Shown here one piece after another: positions 43,956-51,596 of a DNA stretch of 64,000 bases. The stretch's first letter is position 1, and each line of letters opens with the position of its first letter. The DNA comes from Roseicella sp. DB1501 (GTDB taxonomy: Bacteria; Pseudomonadota; Alphaproteobacteria; Acetobacterales; Acetobacteraceae): assembly GCF_013112485.1 (NCBI RefSeq), contig NZ_JABFHG010000002.1, forward strand, positions 496,001 to 560,000. The letters are read 5' to 3'. A model generated the notes under the pieces. It saw only the letters and a list, made by a program, of their open reading frames with translations. It had not been told where the DNA came from and ran no database searches. Both the position numbers and the translations under genes were made by a program.

Positions 43956-44548
43956 GGCCCCGGCGTCACCTGCATGCGGGAGACGCCGCCATTGCCCTCG
44001 GTCTCCACCTGCAGCACCTGCGGGCCGCGGCCCGAGACCAGGATGCGCTGCACCGCGGCGCGGACCCGCAGCGAGCGCGGCGTCAGGGTCATCCGCCAGC
44101 CCTCCTCCGGCAGCGTATCGAAGCCGATCTCGTAGTGCCGCTGCAGCGCGGCGAGGTCGCCGGCCAGCGTGCCGCGGATCGCCTCGACCAGGGCCCGCAT
44201 CTCCGGCTGGTCGTCGAGGTTGAATTCCTGGCGGATGCCGCGATCGGGGCGCTCATAGACCAGGCGATCGCCGGCGACCCGCAGCACCTCCTCGATCGGG
44301 CTGGCGGTGCGCTTCTCCAGCCGGTCCGGCGCCTGCCAGGACAGCGTGCCCTGGCTCGGCAGCGGCAGGTCGAGCTCGGGGATCGCCTTGCTCTCGGAGA
44401 AGCGGGCCTCGGAGCGGGGGATGGCGGCGAAGCGGCGCAGCAGCGCGGCGAGGCCGGGCGGCGCCGGCTCGGCGGCAATCGCCGCCCCCGCGAGCAGGCG
44501 GGGCACGAGCAGGGCGGGCCCGACAAGCAGCAGGGCGCGGCGCCTCAT
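43952..44548 (-). CDS. LolA-like outer-membrane lipoprotein carrier (ApeL-like)
   Basis: A 198-residue secreted protein of the LolA/LolB-like group. Signal: RRRALLLVGPALLVPRLLAGAAIA. Mature domain: RFAAIPRSEARFSESKAIPELD, LSWQAPDRLEKRTASPIEEV, LVYERPDRGIRQEFNLDD and a terminal half with GWRMTLTPRSLRVRAAVQ. It probably ferries the polyene product across the periplasm, working with the MMPL exporter. It is overlapped by its neighbours on both sides (ATGA with the acyltransferase, GTGA with MMPL). Confidence 0.87.
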   Translation of the reverse strand: MRRRALLLVGPALLVPRLLAGAAIAAEPAPPGLAALLRRFAAIPRSEARFSESKAIPELDLPLPSQGTLSWQAPDRLEKRTASPIEEVLRVAGDRLVYERPDRGIRQEFNLDDQPEMRALVEAIRGTLAGDLAALQRHYEIGFDTLPEEGWRMTLTPRSLRVRAAVQRILVSGRGPQVLQVETEGNGGVSRMQVTPGP

Positions 44549-45501
44549 GCCGCGTCCCGGTGCCAGAAATCGTAGAAATTGAACCAGTTGTAGGGGTGCT
44601 CCCGACAGAGGGACTCGAGGCGGGCGGCATAGCGCCGGACCCGCTCGGCGATGGCGGCCTCGCGCCCGGCGCGGCCTGGCGGCAGCCGCTCGGCGAAGGG
44701 CTCGAAGCGTACCTCGTAATGCCGCGGGCCGCGCCAGAGGCCGAAGGCGAGCATCACCGGCGCGTCCAGCACCGCCGCCAGCAGGTGCGGCCCGGTCGGC
44801 AGCGGCGCCGGGGCGCCGAGGAAGGGCACCTCCAGCACCCGCTCGGCGCGCGGCGCCCGGTCGGCCAGCAGCCCGACCAAGCCGCCGCGCTCCAGGCATT
44901 CCTTCGCCCGCAGCATCGCCGCGGCGGTGCCGAGCGGGATGACCGATGCGGCCCGCGCCGCGCCGCCCAGCCCGTCGAACACCGCCTTCAGCCGCGCCGC
45001 ATTCGCCTCATGCATCATGACGGCGACATCCACCGGGCAGCCGCGATCGGCGACCAGCCGCAGCGCCTCGAAGCTGCCGAGATGCGCGCCGAGGATCAGG
45101 CAGCCCTCCCCGGCGGCGATGCGGGCCTGCAGCGCCTCCAGCCCGTGCAGCTCGACCCGGTAGCCCCGTGTCTCGCCGGTGACGAGGAAGACGCGGTCGA
45201 GGATGGTGGAGGCGAAGGCGAAGTAGAGCCGGAACAGGTCGCCGAAGCGCGGCGCCCGGCCGAGGGCGCGGGCGAGATAGGCGCGGGCGGCGGCGCGCGG
45301 CCGCGGCGAGGCGAGCAGGAAATAGAGGGCGATCGGGTAGAGCAGCGCATGCCCCGGCCACCAGCCGATGCGGCGCACCAGCCAGACCATGAAGCGGGCG
45401 AGCGCCAGGCTGCCGCGCTCCTGCGCCCGGGTCCATTCCGGCGCCGGCCGTGCGGCAGCCGCGCCCGCACCCGCCCCCTGGGGCCCTAGCGCGGCGGACA
45501 T
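44545..45501 (-). CDS. LpxL-like lipid acyltransferase (APE cluster)
   Basis: A 318-residue membrane-associated acyltransferase of the lipid A biosynthesis HtrB/LpxL family. A hydrophobic N-terminal segment (GWWPGHALLYPIALYFLLA) is followed by the HX4E catalytic motif in LILGAHLGSFEALRL, DVAVMMHEANAARLKAVF, GLVGLLADRAPRAERVLEV, and the end EHPYNWFNFYDFWHR. Such enzymes in APE clusters attach the polyenoyl chain to a lipid or glycerol acceptor. The start MSAALGPQG lies 16 bases inside the dehydratase 3' end. Confidence 0.9.
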   Translation of the reverse strand: MSAALGPQGAGAGAAAARPAPEWTRAQERGSLALARFMVWLVRRIGWWPGHALLYPIALYFLLASPRPRAAARAYLARALGRAPRFGDLFRLYFAFASTILDRVFLVTGETRGYRVELHGLEALQARIAAGEGCLILGAHLGSFEALRLVADRGCPVDVAVMMHEANAARLKAVFDGLGGAARAASVIPLGTAAAMLRAKECLERGGLVGLLADRAPRAERVLEVPFLGAPAPLPTGPHLLAAVLDAPVMLAFGLWRGPRHYEVRFEPFAERLPPGRAGREAAIAERVRRYAARLESLCREHPYNWFNFYDFWHRDAA

Positions 45502-45833
45502 GCGAACTCCCCGTGCAGCACCAGGGCGCCGTCGCAGCGGCACTGGAAGGCGAGGCGGTCGGCGCCGCGCGGGGCGAGCTCGATCTCCACCGCCTGGCCC
45601 GGGGCGACGGGGGCGAGGAATTTCGCCCGCAGCAGCCGCCACTCCTCGATCCCCTGCCCAGTGATCCCTTGGCCAGTGATCCCTTGGCCAATCCCCGCCG
45701 TCTGCATCACCGCATCGAGCAGCAGCACGCCCGGCACGATGGGGCGGCCGGGAAAATGCCCCGGCAGCGCCGGATGCTCCGGCGGCAGGGTGAAGCGGCG
45801 CGGCGCGGCGTCCGGCATCACGCCCCCCATCAT
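45486..45833 (-). CDS. FabZ/ApeI-like 3-hydroxyacyl-ACP dehydratase
   Basis: A 115-residue single-hotdog protein with the FabZ/ApeI active-site pattern HPALPGHFPGRPIVPGVLLLDAVMQ. A 15-bp tandem repeat at about 45653-45693 adds GQGITGQGITGQGI immediately after the catalytic helix, an insertion not expected in FabZ. The rest (EEWRLLRAKFLAPVAPGQAVEIEL) is normal. With the ApeP-like enzyme it dehydrates the growing chain. The ATG at 45833 overlaps the ligase stop. The repeat might perturb the fold or be a tolerated loop extension. Confidence 0.86.
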   Translation of the reverse strand: MMGGVMPDAAPRRFTLPPEHPALPGHFPGRPIVPGVLLLDAVMQTAGIGQGITGQGITGQGIEEWRLLRAKFLAPVAPGQAVEIELAPRGADRLAFQCRCDGALVLHGEFACPPR

Positions 45834-47281
45834 TCCCCCTTGGCCGCGGCGAGGCGCAGGGCCGCGAGGCTCCGATGCTGCAGCTTGCCCAGCCGGTCGC
45901 GCGGCAGCGCCGGCACCAGCAGCAGCGGCCGCGGCAGGAAGAGCGGCTCCACGCTCTGCCGCAGCGCCGCCAGCACCGCCTCGGCGGAGCGGCCGGGGGC
46001 GACGGCGAAGGCCATCAGCCGCGCCGCCGGGTCGCGCTCCAGATCCTCCGGCGCGAGGAAGACGCCATCGGTCACGCCCTCCACCTCCAGCAGGCGCCGG
46101 TTGAGATCGGCCAGCGAGGCGCGGCGGCCGCCGAGCTTCACCACGTCGCCGCGCCGGCCGAGCAGCCGGAAGCGGCCATCCGGCTGCGGCTCCAGCAGGT
46201 CGGAGAGCGCCACCTCGCCGAGTCCCGGCACCTCGACTGTCCCGGGAGCTGCCCCAGGGGCTGCCCCGAGGGCGAGTCTGACGCCGCGATAGGGCAGCCA
46301 GTCCGGCTCCAGCAGGCTGCGCCGGCTGGCCATGGAGCCGGCCTCGGTGGCGCCGTAGATCTCGAGCATCGGCGCGCCCCAGCCCCGCTCCACCGCCTCG
46401 GCCAGAGCCGGCGGCAGCGGCGCGGTGGCCGAGATGACGGCGGCGAGCGGCGCCGGCCGGCGGCCCTCGGCGACCAGCGCCCGCAGATGCAGCGGCGTGG
46501 TGATCAGCACCCGGCGGGCGGGCAGGCTCTCCAGCGCGTCCAGCACGTCGTTCGGGAAGAAGCTGGCGCCGGCATGGATCGCCACCGGCGCCCAGAGCGG
46601 CAGCATGATCGTGGTCTCGAAGCCGTACATGTGCTGCGGCGGCACGGTGGCGACGAGGCTGGCCGGCGGCTGCGCCGGGTCGTCGAGGGCGAAGCGCTCG
46701 GCGGCGGCCTGCGCCGCGGCGACCAGCGCCTCCCAGGGCTTGGGGTGCTCGGTCGGCGTGCCGGTGGAGCCGGAGGTGAAGCCGATGGCGACGATCCGCC
46801 GGGCGGGGATAGCGGGCGCCGGCGGGGGCGCGCCCTCCCCGGCATCCGGCTCGACCTCGGGCACCTGCAGCACCGGCAGGCCGGGCGCCTCCGGCATAGA
46901 GAGGTTTGGTGCCTCCGGCCTATAGAGGTTTGGTGCCTCCGGCGCATAGAGGTTTGGTGCCTCCGGCACGGGGCCATCAACCAGCAGATAGGCTCCGGGA
47001 TGCCGGGCGGCGAGGGCGCGCAGCCGCTGCGGCGCCGGATCGGCATTGAGCAGCGTCACATGCCCGCGCAGCAGCGCCGCGACGAAGCCGACCAGCATCC
47101 GGCAGCGATCGGTGCAGATGTTGATCGCCTGCGGCGCCGCGCCCTCCGGCAGGCGGCGGGCGAGCTCGGCCGCGGCGGCGAGCAGGGCGCCGACCGTGAT
47201 CGCCCGGCCGTCGCGGCGGCAGATCACCGAATCCAGGCGGCGATCGGTCAGCGGCAGCGCCGCCCCCTGCTCAGGGCGCAT
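45830..47281 (-). CDS. AMP-dependent acyl/aryl-ACP ligase (ApeH-like)
   Basis: A 483-residue ANL adenylating enzyme that would activate the aromatic starter acid and load it on the ACP. Motifs are the P-loop GFTSGSTGTPTEHPKPW, YGFETTIMLPLWAPVAIHAG, the A5 region YGATEAGSMASRRS, GRFRLLGRRGDVVKLGGRRA and the catalytic Lys in RDRLGKLQHRSLAAL. Between the N-terminal subdomain and the P-loop there is an expanded PEAPNLY repeat (24-bp units at 46888-46973). The starter is probably a hydroxybenzoate-type or cinnamate-type acid; no gene for making it is in the window. Confidence 0.9.
   Translation of the reverse strand: MRPEQGAALPLTDRRLDSVICRRDGRAITVGALLAAAAELARRLPEGAAPQAINICTDRCRMLVGFVAALLRGHVTLLNADPAPQRLRALAARHPGAYLLVDGPVPEAPNLYAPEAPNLYRPEAPNLSMPEAPGLPVLQVPEVEPDAGEGAPPPAPAIPARRIVAIGFTSGSTGTPTEHPKPWEALVAAAQAAAERFALDDPAQPPASLVATVPPQHMYGFETTIMLPLWAPVAIHAGASFFPNDVLDALESLPARRVLITTPLHLRALVAEGRRPAPLAAVISATAPLPPALAEAVERGWGAPMLEIYGATEAGSMASRRSLLEPDWLPYRGVRLALGAAPGAAPGTVEVPGLGEVALSDLLEPQPDGRFRLLGRRGDVVKLGGRRASLADLNRRLLEVEGVTDGVFLAPEDLERDPAARLMAFAVAPGRSAEAVLAALRQSVEPLFLPRPLLLVPALPRDRLGKLQHRSLAALRLAAAKGE
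46888..46973. repeat. 24-bp in-frame tandem repeat inside the ligase gene
   Basis: About three and a half copies of a unit containing TAGAGGTTTGGTGCCTCCGG code 8-residue PEAPNLYx repeats. The DNA is AT-richer than the gene around it. Confidence 0.9.
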
Positions 47282-47858
47282 GCCGCACCTGCCGGTGGCA
47301 GCGCCAGATGGCGCGCAGCGTGCCGAGCGGCGAGACCGGGCCGAGGCCCGGAAAGCAGCGCCGCCGCAGCGCATGCTCGCCGAGGAAGAGGCCGAGGCAG
47401 GCGAGCGGCTGCAGCCGGGCGAGCGGCGCGGCACTGCCGAGGCCGAGGGCGGCGGCGAGGAAGGCGAGCGCGAAGCCGCCGAGCAGCAGCGCCCAGAGCC
47501 GGGTGAGGCGCCGCGTGTAGCGCCCGTCCGCATCCGGCATCCCGGCCGCGTCGAAGCGGGAATAGCGCGAGATCAGCGGCTCGCGCCCCGGCAGCAGGGT
47601 GAGGCCGAAGCGAAGGCCGGCGACCAGGTTGCCGAGCGCGGCGAGCAGCGCCGGCCCGGCCCGGCCGGCGGCATCCAGGATCGCCGCCCCGGCCGCCGCC
47701 TCGAGCCCGAGCAGCAGCAGCATGGCGCCGAGCGGCGTGCCGAGGATGGCGGCGAGCAGGCGCGGGCCCTGGACGATCGGCGGCCGGCGCTCCCGCGTCT
47801 CCCGGCTGGGGCCCCCGCCCCCTATGCCGGCGCCGAGGCCGGCCGCGATGCCGGCCAT
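47271..47858 (-). CDS. COG4648-type membrane protein (ApeG-like)
   Basis: A 195-residue predicted membrane protein of the COG4648 type, the family that occupies the ApeG position in aryl-polyene clusters. Hydrophobic stretches are LLAAILGTPLGAMLLLLGLE, AAAGAAILDAAGRAGPALL and LWALLLGGFALAFLAAALGL; LPGREPLISRYSRFD and YTRRLTRLW are conserved. Its biochemical role is not established. It starts 4 bp after the ACP stop and overlaps the ligase start by 11 bases. Confidence 0.82.
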   Translation of the reverse strand: MAGIAAGLGAGIGGGGPSRETRERRPPIVQGPRLLAAILGTPLGAMLLLLGLEAAAGAAILDAAGRAGPALLAALGNLVAGLRFGLTLLPGREPLISRYSRFDAAGMPDADGRYTRRLTRLWALLLGGFALAFLAAALGLGSAAPLARLQPLACLGLFLGEHALRRRCFPGLGPVSPLGTLRAIWRCHRQVRHAP

Positions 47859-47862
47859 CGTG

Positions 47863-48168
47863 TCACCGCGGCCGATGTTTCTCGATATGCGCGGCGAGGT
47901 TGCGTAGCGAGGCGAAGATCCGGTGGTTGCGCTCGTCGTCCGAGCGCAGCTTCACCTCATAGGTCTTGGAAACGGCCAGGGCGATCTCCAGCGCATCGAT
48001 CGAATCGAGGCCGAGGCCCTGGTTGAACAGCGGCGCCTCGGGCTCGATCTCCTCCGGCGCGATCTCGAGCGACAGGACGGAGACGATGAGCCGCGCCAGG
48101 TCCAGTTCCTGCGGCAGCAGTCCCGCGGGCGGGGCGACGGTTTCGGATGCGGGAGCGCCGGATGTCAT
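47863..48168 (-). CDS. Acyl carrier protein (APE cluster)
   Basis: A 101-residue acyl carrier protein with the phosphopantetheine attachment serine S56 in QGLGLDSIDALE, preceded by LDLARLIVSVLSLEIAPEEI. The first ~17 residues form an extra Ala/Pro-rich extension. The ATG at 48168 has an AGGTGG purine site ~12 bases upstream; a GTG at 48183 would add five residues. It is the first gene of the 11-gene APE operon. The E. coli APE cluster has two ACPs; I find only one here. Confidence 0.92.
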   Translation of the reverse strand: MTSGAPASETVAPPAGLLPQELDLARLIVSVLSLEIAPEEIEPEAPLFNQGLGLDSIDALEIALAVSKTYEVKLRSDDERNHRIFASLRNLAAHIEKHRPR

Positions 48169-48234
48169 GGAAACGATATCCACCTGAGAAATCTTGACCG
48201 CCGCCCTTGGTACAATACGGCAAGTTTCTCGATG

Positions 48235-48262
48235 ATTATCAGAAACTTGGACAGCATGACAA
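48235..48262 (-). promoter_or_regulatory. Sigma70-like promoter of the APE operon
   Basis: On the minus strand, TTGTCA (48262-48257) and GATAAT (48240-48235) are separated by 16 bp, giving five of six matches in each hexamer. Expected transcript start is near 48228, leaving a ~60-base leader before the ACP gene. The AT-rich nature of 48180-48270 stands out strongly from the surroundings. Confidence 0.65.
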
Positions 48263-48413
48263 GAACGGTTCCGCCACCGCGCCGATCGGCTCGCGGCGAC
48301 GGGAGCAAGGGCTAGGCCCGCCAGCGTCGCCGGTCCATGCGGTGCCGCACAGCCTCGATGGCGCGGGTCTCGCCTTCAGCGATGCCGCCTCGGCCAATCA
48401 CGCGCCGGCGCCG

Positions 48414-49100
48414 TCAGGCCACCGCCCGCTCGGCCTGCAGCAGCATGTTGGGCAGCGGCGTCCCTTGCCAGCAGGGCACGATGCCGACGGCGAAGCCCGA
48501 GGCTTCCAGCAGGCCGCGCAGCACCGGCAGCGGCAGCGGGCGGATCTCGACGCCGTCGCCACGCACCCGCCGGCCCAGCCGCTCCATGGCGAAGCCGATG
48601 CGCGCCCGCCAGCCGCAATCCGGATCGAAGGCGCGGATCAGGATGCGCCGGCGCGCCGCCGCCACGGCGCGGGCGAGCAGCGCCCGCTGCGCCGGCTCGG
48701 GCATCTGCAGCAGCACGTCGATGAGGAGCACCGTGTCGCAGTCCGGCACCGGCGCCGTGGCGAGGTCGGCGACCGCGAAGCGTGCCGGCAGGCCGGCCGC
48801 GGCCCGCTGCGCCTCGGCGACCTTCGCCGCGTTGCGGTCGAGGCCGGTGAGCCGCGTGGCATGGCCGGCGAGCAGCAGGGCGAGGCCGAGCTGGCCGCGG
48901 CCGCAGCCGAGATCGACCACCTCGCCGAAGGGCGCGGCGGCGGCGCGGCGCAGGATGGCGGCGCTCGCCGGGTCGCGCCGCAGCTTGCCCCGGACGAAGC
49001 CGCGGGCGAAGCGCGAGGCGCCGGCATAGCGCCCGGCCACCTGCTCCGCGACGACGTCGAGATCGCCGCCGACGGGGCCGGTGACCGGCAGGGCGGCCAT
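48414..49100 (-). CDS. SAM-dependent methyltransferase (APE locus)
   Basis: A 228-residue class I methyltransferase. SAM-binding motifs are VVDLGCGRGQLGLALLLAGH and ATRLTGLDRNAAKVAEAQ; an LIDVLLQMPEPAQRALLARAV segment follows. The C-terminal half (LIRAFDPDCGWRARIGFAMERLGRRV) resembles methyltransferases placed in aryl-polyene clusters, where they O-methylate the aryl head or act on precursors. It lies downstream of a second methyltransferase (6-bp gap) and upstream of the ACP operon by 245 bp. That gap holds the ACP promoter but no other gene. Confidence 0.85.
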   Translation of the reverse strand: MAALPVTGPVGGDLDVVAEQVAGRYAGASRFARGFVRGKLRRDPASAAILRRAAAAPFGEVVDLGCGRGQLGLALLLAGHATRLTGLDRNAAKVAEAQRAAAGLPARFAVADLATAPVPDCDTVLLIDVLLQMPEPAQRALLARAVAAARRRILIRAFDPDCGWRARIGFAMERLGRRVRGDGVEIRPLPLPVLRGLLEASGFAVGIVPCWQGTPLPNMLLQAERAVA

Positions 49101-49106
49101 GCCGGC

Positions 49107-49919
49107 TCAGCCGCCCGGCGGGCGCTGCGCGGTATAGGCGCGGAAGAGGCCGAACTGCACCTCGCAGCCGACCGAGGCGAAGCCCGCCTGGCGCAGCGAA
49201 TCGAGGATGATGGCGGCGGGCACGCAGCGGTCGATCGTGTCCCAGTAGTATTGCATCAGTCGCCGCGCGCCCTCACCCCCGCCCCCGCCCCCGCCCCTGC
49301 CCCCGATGGCGCCGAGCCGGGCGCTGACCGCCGGCACCAGCCGGCCGAGATAGAACCGCGCCGCGGCATAGGCGAGCCGGTTCTCCGGCCGCGCGATCTC
49401 GAGCAGCAGCAGCCGGCCGCCGGGCCGCAGCACGCGCCGGTACTCGGCGAAGGCGACCGGCAGCGAGGCGACGTGGCGCAGCGCGTATCCCATGCTGAGG
49501 AAATCGAACTCGGCATCGCCGAGGGGCAGCGCCTCGGCCCGGCCGGCGAGGAGGCGGATCGGCAGGCTGCGCCGCGCCTCGCGCAGCATCTCCGGGCTGA
49601 GGTCGAGGCCGATGACATCGTCCGGCGCGCCGAGGATCCGCAGCGCCTCCCGCGCCACCAGCCCGGTGCCGATGGCGACGTCGAGCAGCCGGTCGCCCCG
49701 GCGCAGCCCGGCCCGCAGCAGCGCCTGCCGCCGGTACCAGCCGCCGGAGCCGAAGGAGCAGGCGGCGTTGATGCGGTCATAGACGCCGGCGGTCTCGGCG
49801 AAGAGCCGGCGCACGAAGGGATCGCGCTCGGCGGTGCTGCCGTAGAAGCGCGTCAGCGTCGGGTGTGGCGCCGCCACGGAGCTTCCCTGCAGCCCTGCTG
49901 CGGGACCGGCCTGCGTCAT
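49107..49919 (-). CDS. UbiE/COQ5-like SAM-dependent methyltransferase (APE locus)
   Basis: A 270-residue class I methyltransferase: FAETAGVYDRINAACSFGS, LLDVAIGTGLVAREALRI, VIGLDLSPEMLREARRSLP, GYALRHVASLPVAFAEYRRVLRPGG. The pattern fits UbiE/MenG-like C/O-methyltransferases. A Gly-rich patch, GGRGGGGGGGEG, coded by a hexanucleotide run at about 49270-49305, interrupts the middle. Probable aryl methylation of the pigment head, inferred from position. Divergent from the acyltransferase at 50005; an 85-bp intergenic region with possible promoters lies between. Confidence 0.86.
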   Translation of the reverse strand: MTQAGPAAGLQGSSVAAPHPTLTRFYGSTAERDPFVRRLFAETAGVYDRINAACSFGSGGWYRRQALLRAGLRRGDRLLDVAIGTGLVAREALRILGAPDDVIGLDLSPEMLREARRSLPIRLLAGRAEALPLGDAEFDFLSMGYALRHVASLPVAFAEYRRVLRPGGRLLLLEIARPENRLAYAAARFYLGRLVPAVSARLGAIGGRGGGGGGGEGARRLMQYYWDTIDRCVPAAIILDSLRQAGFASVGCEVQFGLFRAYTAQRPPGG

Positions 49920-50004
49920 TGTGTCGTCGTCACTCCCGCGCAGGACTTTGTCACTTCACCTCGCAAGGCCGCGATTCTACTCTTCGGTCCAAGATGAGGC
50001 AATA

Positions 50005-50823
50005 ATGCAACCAACCGGCACGAGCCCGACCGGCACGGGTCAGACCGGCGCCGCGGCGGGCTGGGAGGAAGCGGGCGGGGCGAAGGGCCTCGCGGCCTGG
50101 TATTACGGCATCGCCTTCCATCTCTGCCTGCTGGTCTTCGGCCTGAGCTGCCTGGCCTGGAGCCTGCCGGCCGCCCTGCTGCACCGGTTGCTGCCGCGCC
50201 GCTGGGGCGAGCCGCTCGGCCAGGCCGGCATCTCGGCCGGCTTCCGCATGACGCTCGGCCTGATGCGCCTGACCGGCGTGCTGCGCGCCGATCTCTCCGC
50301 GCTCGATTCGCTGCGGCGGGAAGGCGGGCTGGTCATCGCCGCCAACCATCCGACCATGCTCGACGCGGTGCTGCTGGTCTCGCGCCTGCCGCGCAGCGTC
50401 TGCATCACCAAGGCGGCGCTGTGGGACAACCTGTTCCTCGGCGGCGGCATCCGCCTCGCCGGCTATGTCCGCAACGACGCGCCGCTCGCCATGATCCGCG
50501 GCGCCGCCCGGGCGGTGCAGGGCGGCCGGCAGCTGATGATCTTCCCCGAGGGCTCGCGCACGCAGCGGCCGCCGGTCGATGCCTTCCACCGCAGCTTCGC
50601 CGTCATCGCCCAGGCGACCCGCGCGCCGGTGCAGACGGTGCTGATCGAGGCCGACAGCCCCTATCTGCGCAAGGGCTGGCCGCTGTTCCGCCGGCCGGCC
50701 CTGCCGCTGGTCTTCCGCATCCGCCTCGGCGAGCGCTTCGATCCGGTGGAGGAGCCGGCCCGCTTCGTCGCCCGGCTCGAGGCGCATGTCCGCGCCGAGC
50801 TCGCCGGCTGGCGCCGCGGCTGA
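50005..50823 (+). CDS. 1-acyl-sn-glycerol-3-phosphate acyltransferase-like (APE locus)
   Basis: A 272-residue PlsC-type acyltransferase. The N-terminal membrane segment is GIAFHLCLLVFGLSCLAWSL; the catalytic NHX4D motif is VIAANHPTMLDAVLLVSRLP, and the second block IFPEGSRTQRPPVDAFHRSF follows. A short leader has a PTGTSPTGTGQTG repeat. In APE clusters such acyltransferases, usually with a glycosyltransferase, build the membrane-anchoring lipid. It is followed by the glycosyltransferase with a TGATG overlap. A TTGTCA at 49948-49953 may belong to its promoter, but no clear -10 is seen. Confidence 0.9.
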   Translation: MQPTGTSPTGTGQTGAAAGWEEAGGAKGLAAWYYGIAFHLCLLVFGLSCLAWSLPAALLHRLLPRRWGEPLGQAGISAGFRMTLGLMRLTGVLRADLSALDSLRREGGLVIAANHPTMLDAVLLVSRLPRSVCITKAALWDNLFLGGGIRLAGYVRNDAPLAMIRGAARAVQGGRQLMIFPEGSRTQRPPVDAFHRSFAVIAQATRAPVQTVLIEADSPYLRKGWPLFRRPALPLVFRIRLGERFDPVEEPARFVARLEAHVRAELAGWRRG

Positions 50824-51596
50824 TGCCGCCCGCGCGCCAGCTTGTCCTGATCCCGAGCTACAATACCGGACCGCTGGTGCTGCGGACGGTGCGCGAGGCG
50901 CGCGCCGCCTGGAGCCCGGTCTGGGTCGTGGTCGATGGCAGCACCGACGGCACCGGGGCGCGGCTGCAGGCGCTGGCGCAGGATGATCCGGGCCTGCGGG
51001 TGATCCTGCTGCCGGTCAATCGCGGCAAGGGCGCGGCGGTGCTGGCGGGGCTGCGCGCGGCGCTCGGCGAGGGCTTCACCCATGCGCTGGTGATGGATGC
51101 CGATGGCCAGCACCCGGCCGACTGCATCCCGGCGATGATGGCGGCCTCGCGCGCCGCGCCGGCGGCGATGATCCTCGGCGATCCGCTCTTCGGCCCGGAG
51201 GCGCCGCTGATCCGGCTGCGCGGCCGGCGCATCTCCAACCGGCTGGCGCAGCTCGAGACGCTCGGCGGCGGCATCGGCGACGTGCTCTTCGGCTTCCGCG
51301 TCTATCCCATCGCGCCGCTGGTCGGGATCATGCGGCAGAGCCGCTGGATGCGACGCTTCGACTTCGACCCGGAGGCGGCGGTGCGGCTCTCCTGGCAGGG
51401 GGTGCCGGCGGTGAACCGGCCGGTGCCCTGCCGCTACTTGCGGCCGGAGGAGGGGGGCGTCTCGCACTTCCACTATCTGCGCGACAATATCCGCCTCGCC
51501 TGGATGCATGCGCGGCTGGTGCTCGGCATGCTCGGCCGCAGCCCCCGCCTGCTCAGGCGTCGCGCGGCACCGCCTGCCGCAGCGACACCGCGGTGA
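50823..51596 (+). CDS. Family 2 glycosyltransferase (APE locus)
   Basis: A 257-residue GT2 enzyme: QLVLIPSYNTGPLVLRTVREA at the N-terminus, VVVDGSTDGTGARLQ, the DXD-type ALVMDADGQHPAD, and VSHFHYLRDNIRLAW toward the end. It likely transfers a sugar onto the lipid or aryl part of the polyene. It is coupled to the preceding acyltransferase. Its 3' end overlaps the convergent deacetylase gene by 44 bases, which is unusual. The C-terminal tail is basic (RLLRRRAAPPAAATPR). Confidence 0.9.
   Translation: MPPARQLVLIPSYNTGPLVLRTVREARAAWSPVWVVVDGSTDGTGARLQALAQDDPGLRVILLPVNRGKGAAVLAGLRAALGEGFTHALVMDADGQHPADCIPAMMAASRAAPAAMILGDPLFGPEAPLIRLRGRRISNRLAQLETLGGGIGDVLFGFRVYPIAPLVGIMRQSRWMRRFDFDPEAAVRLSWQGVPAVNRPVPCRYLRPEEGGVSHFHYLRDNIRLAWMHARLVLGMLGRSPRLLRRRAAPPAAATPR

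Noticed and set aside
48190-48220. Plus-strand promoter TTGACC / TACAAT
   Set aside because: Spacing is only 11 bp and there is no plus-strand gene directly downstream.
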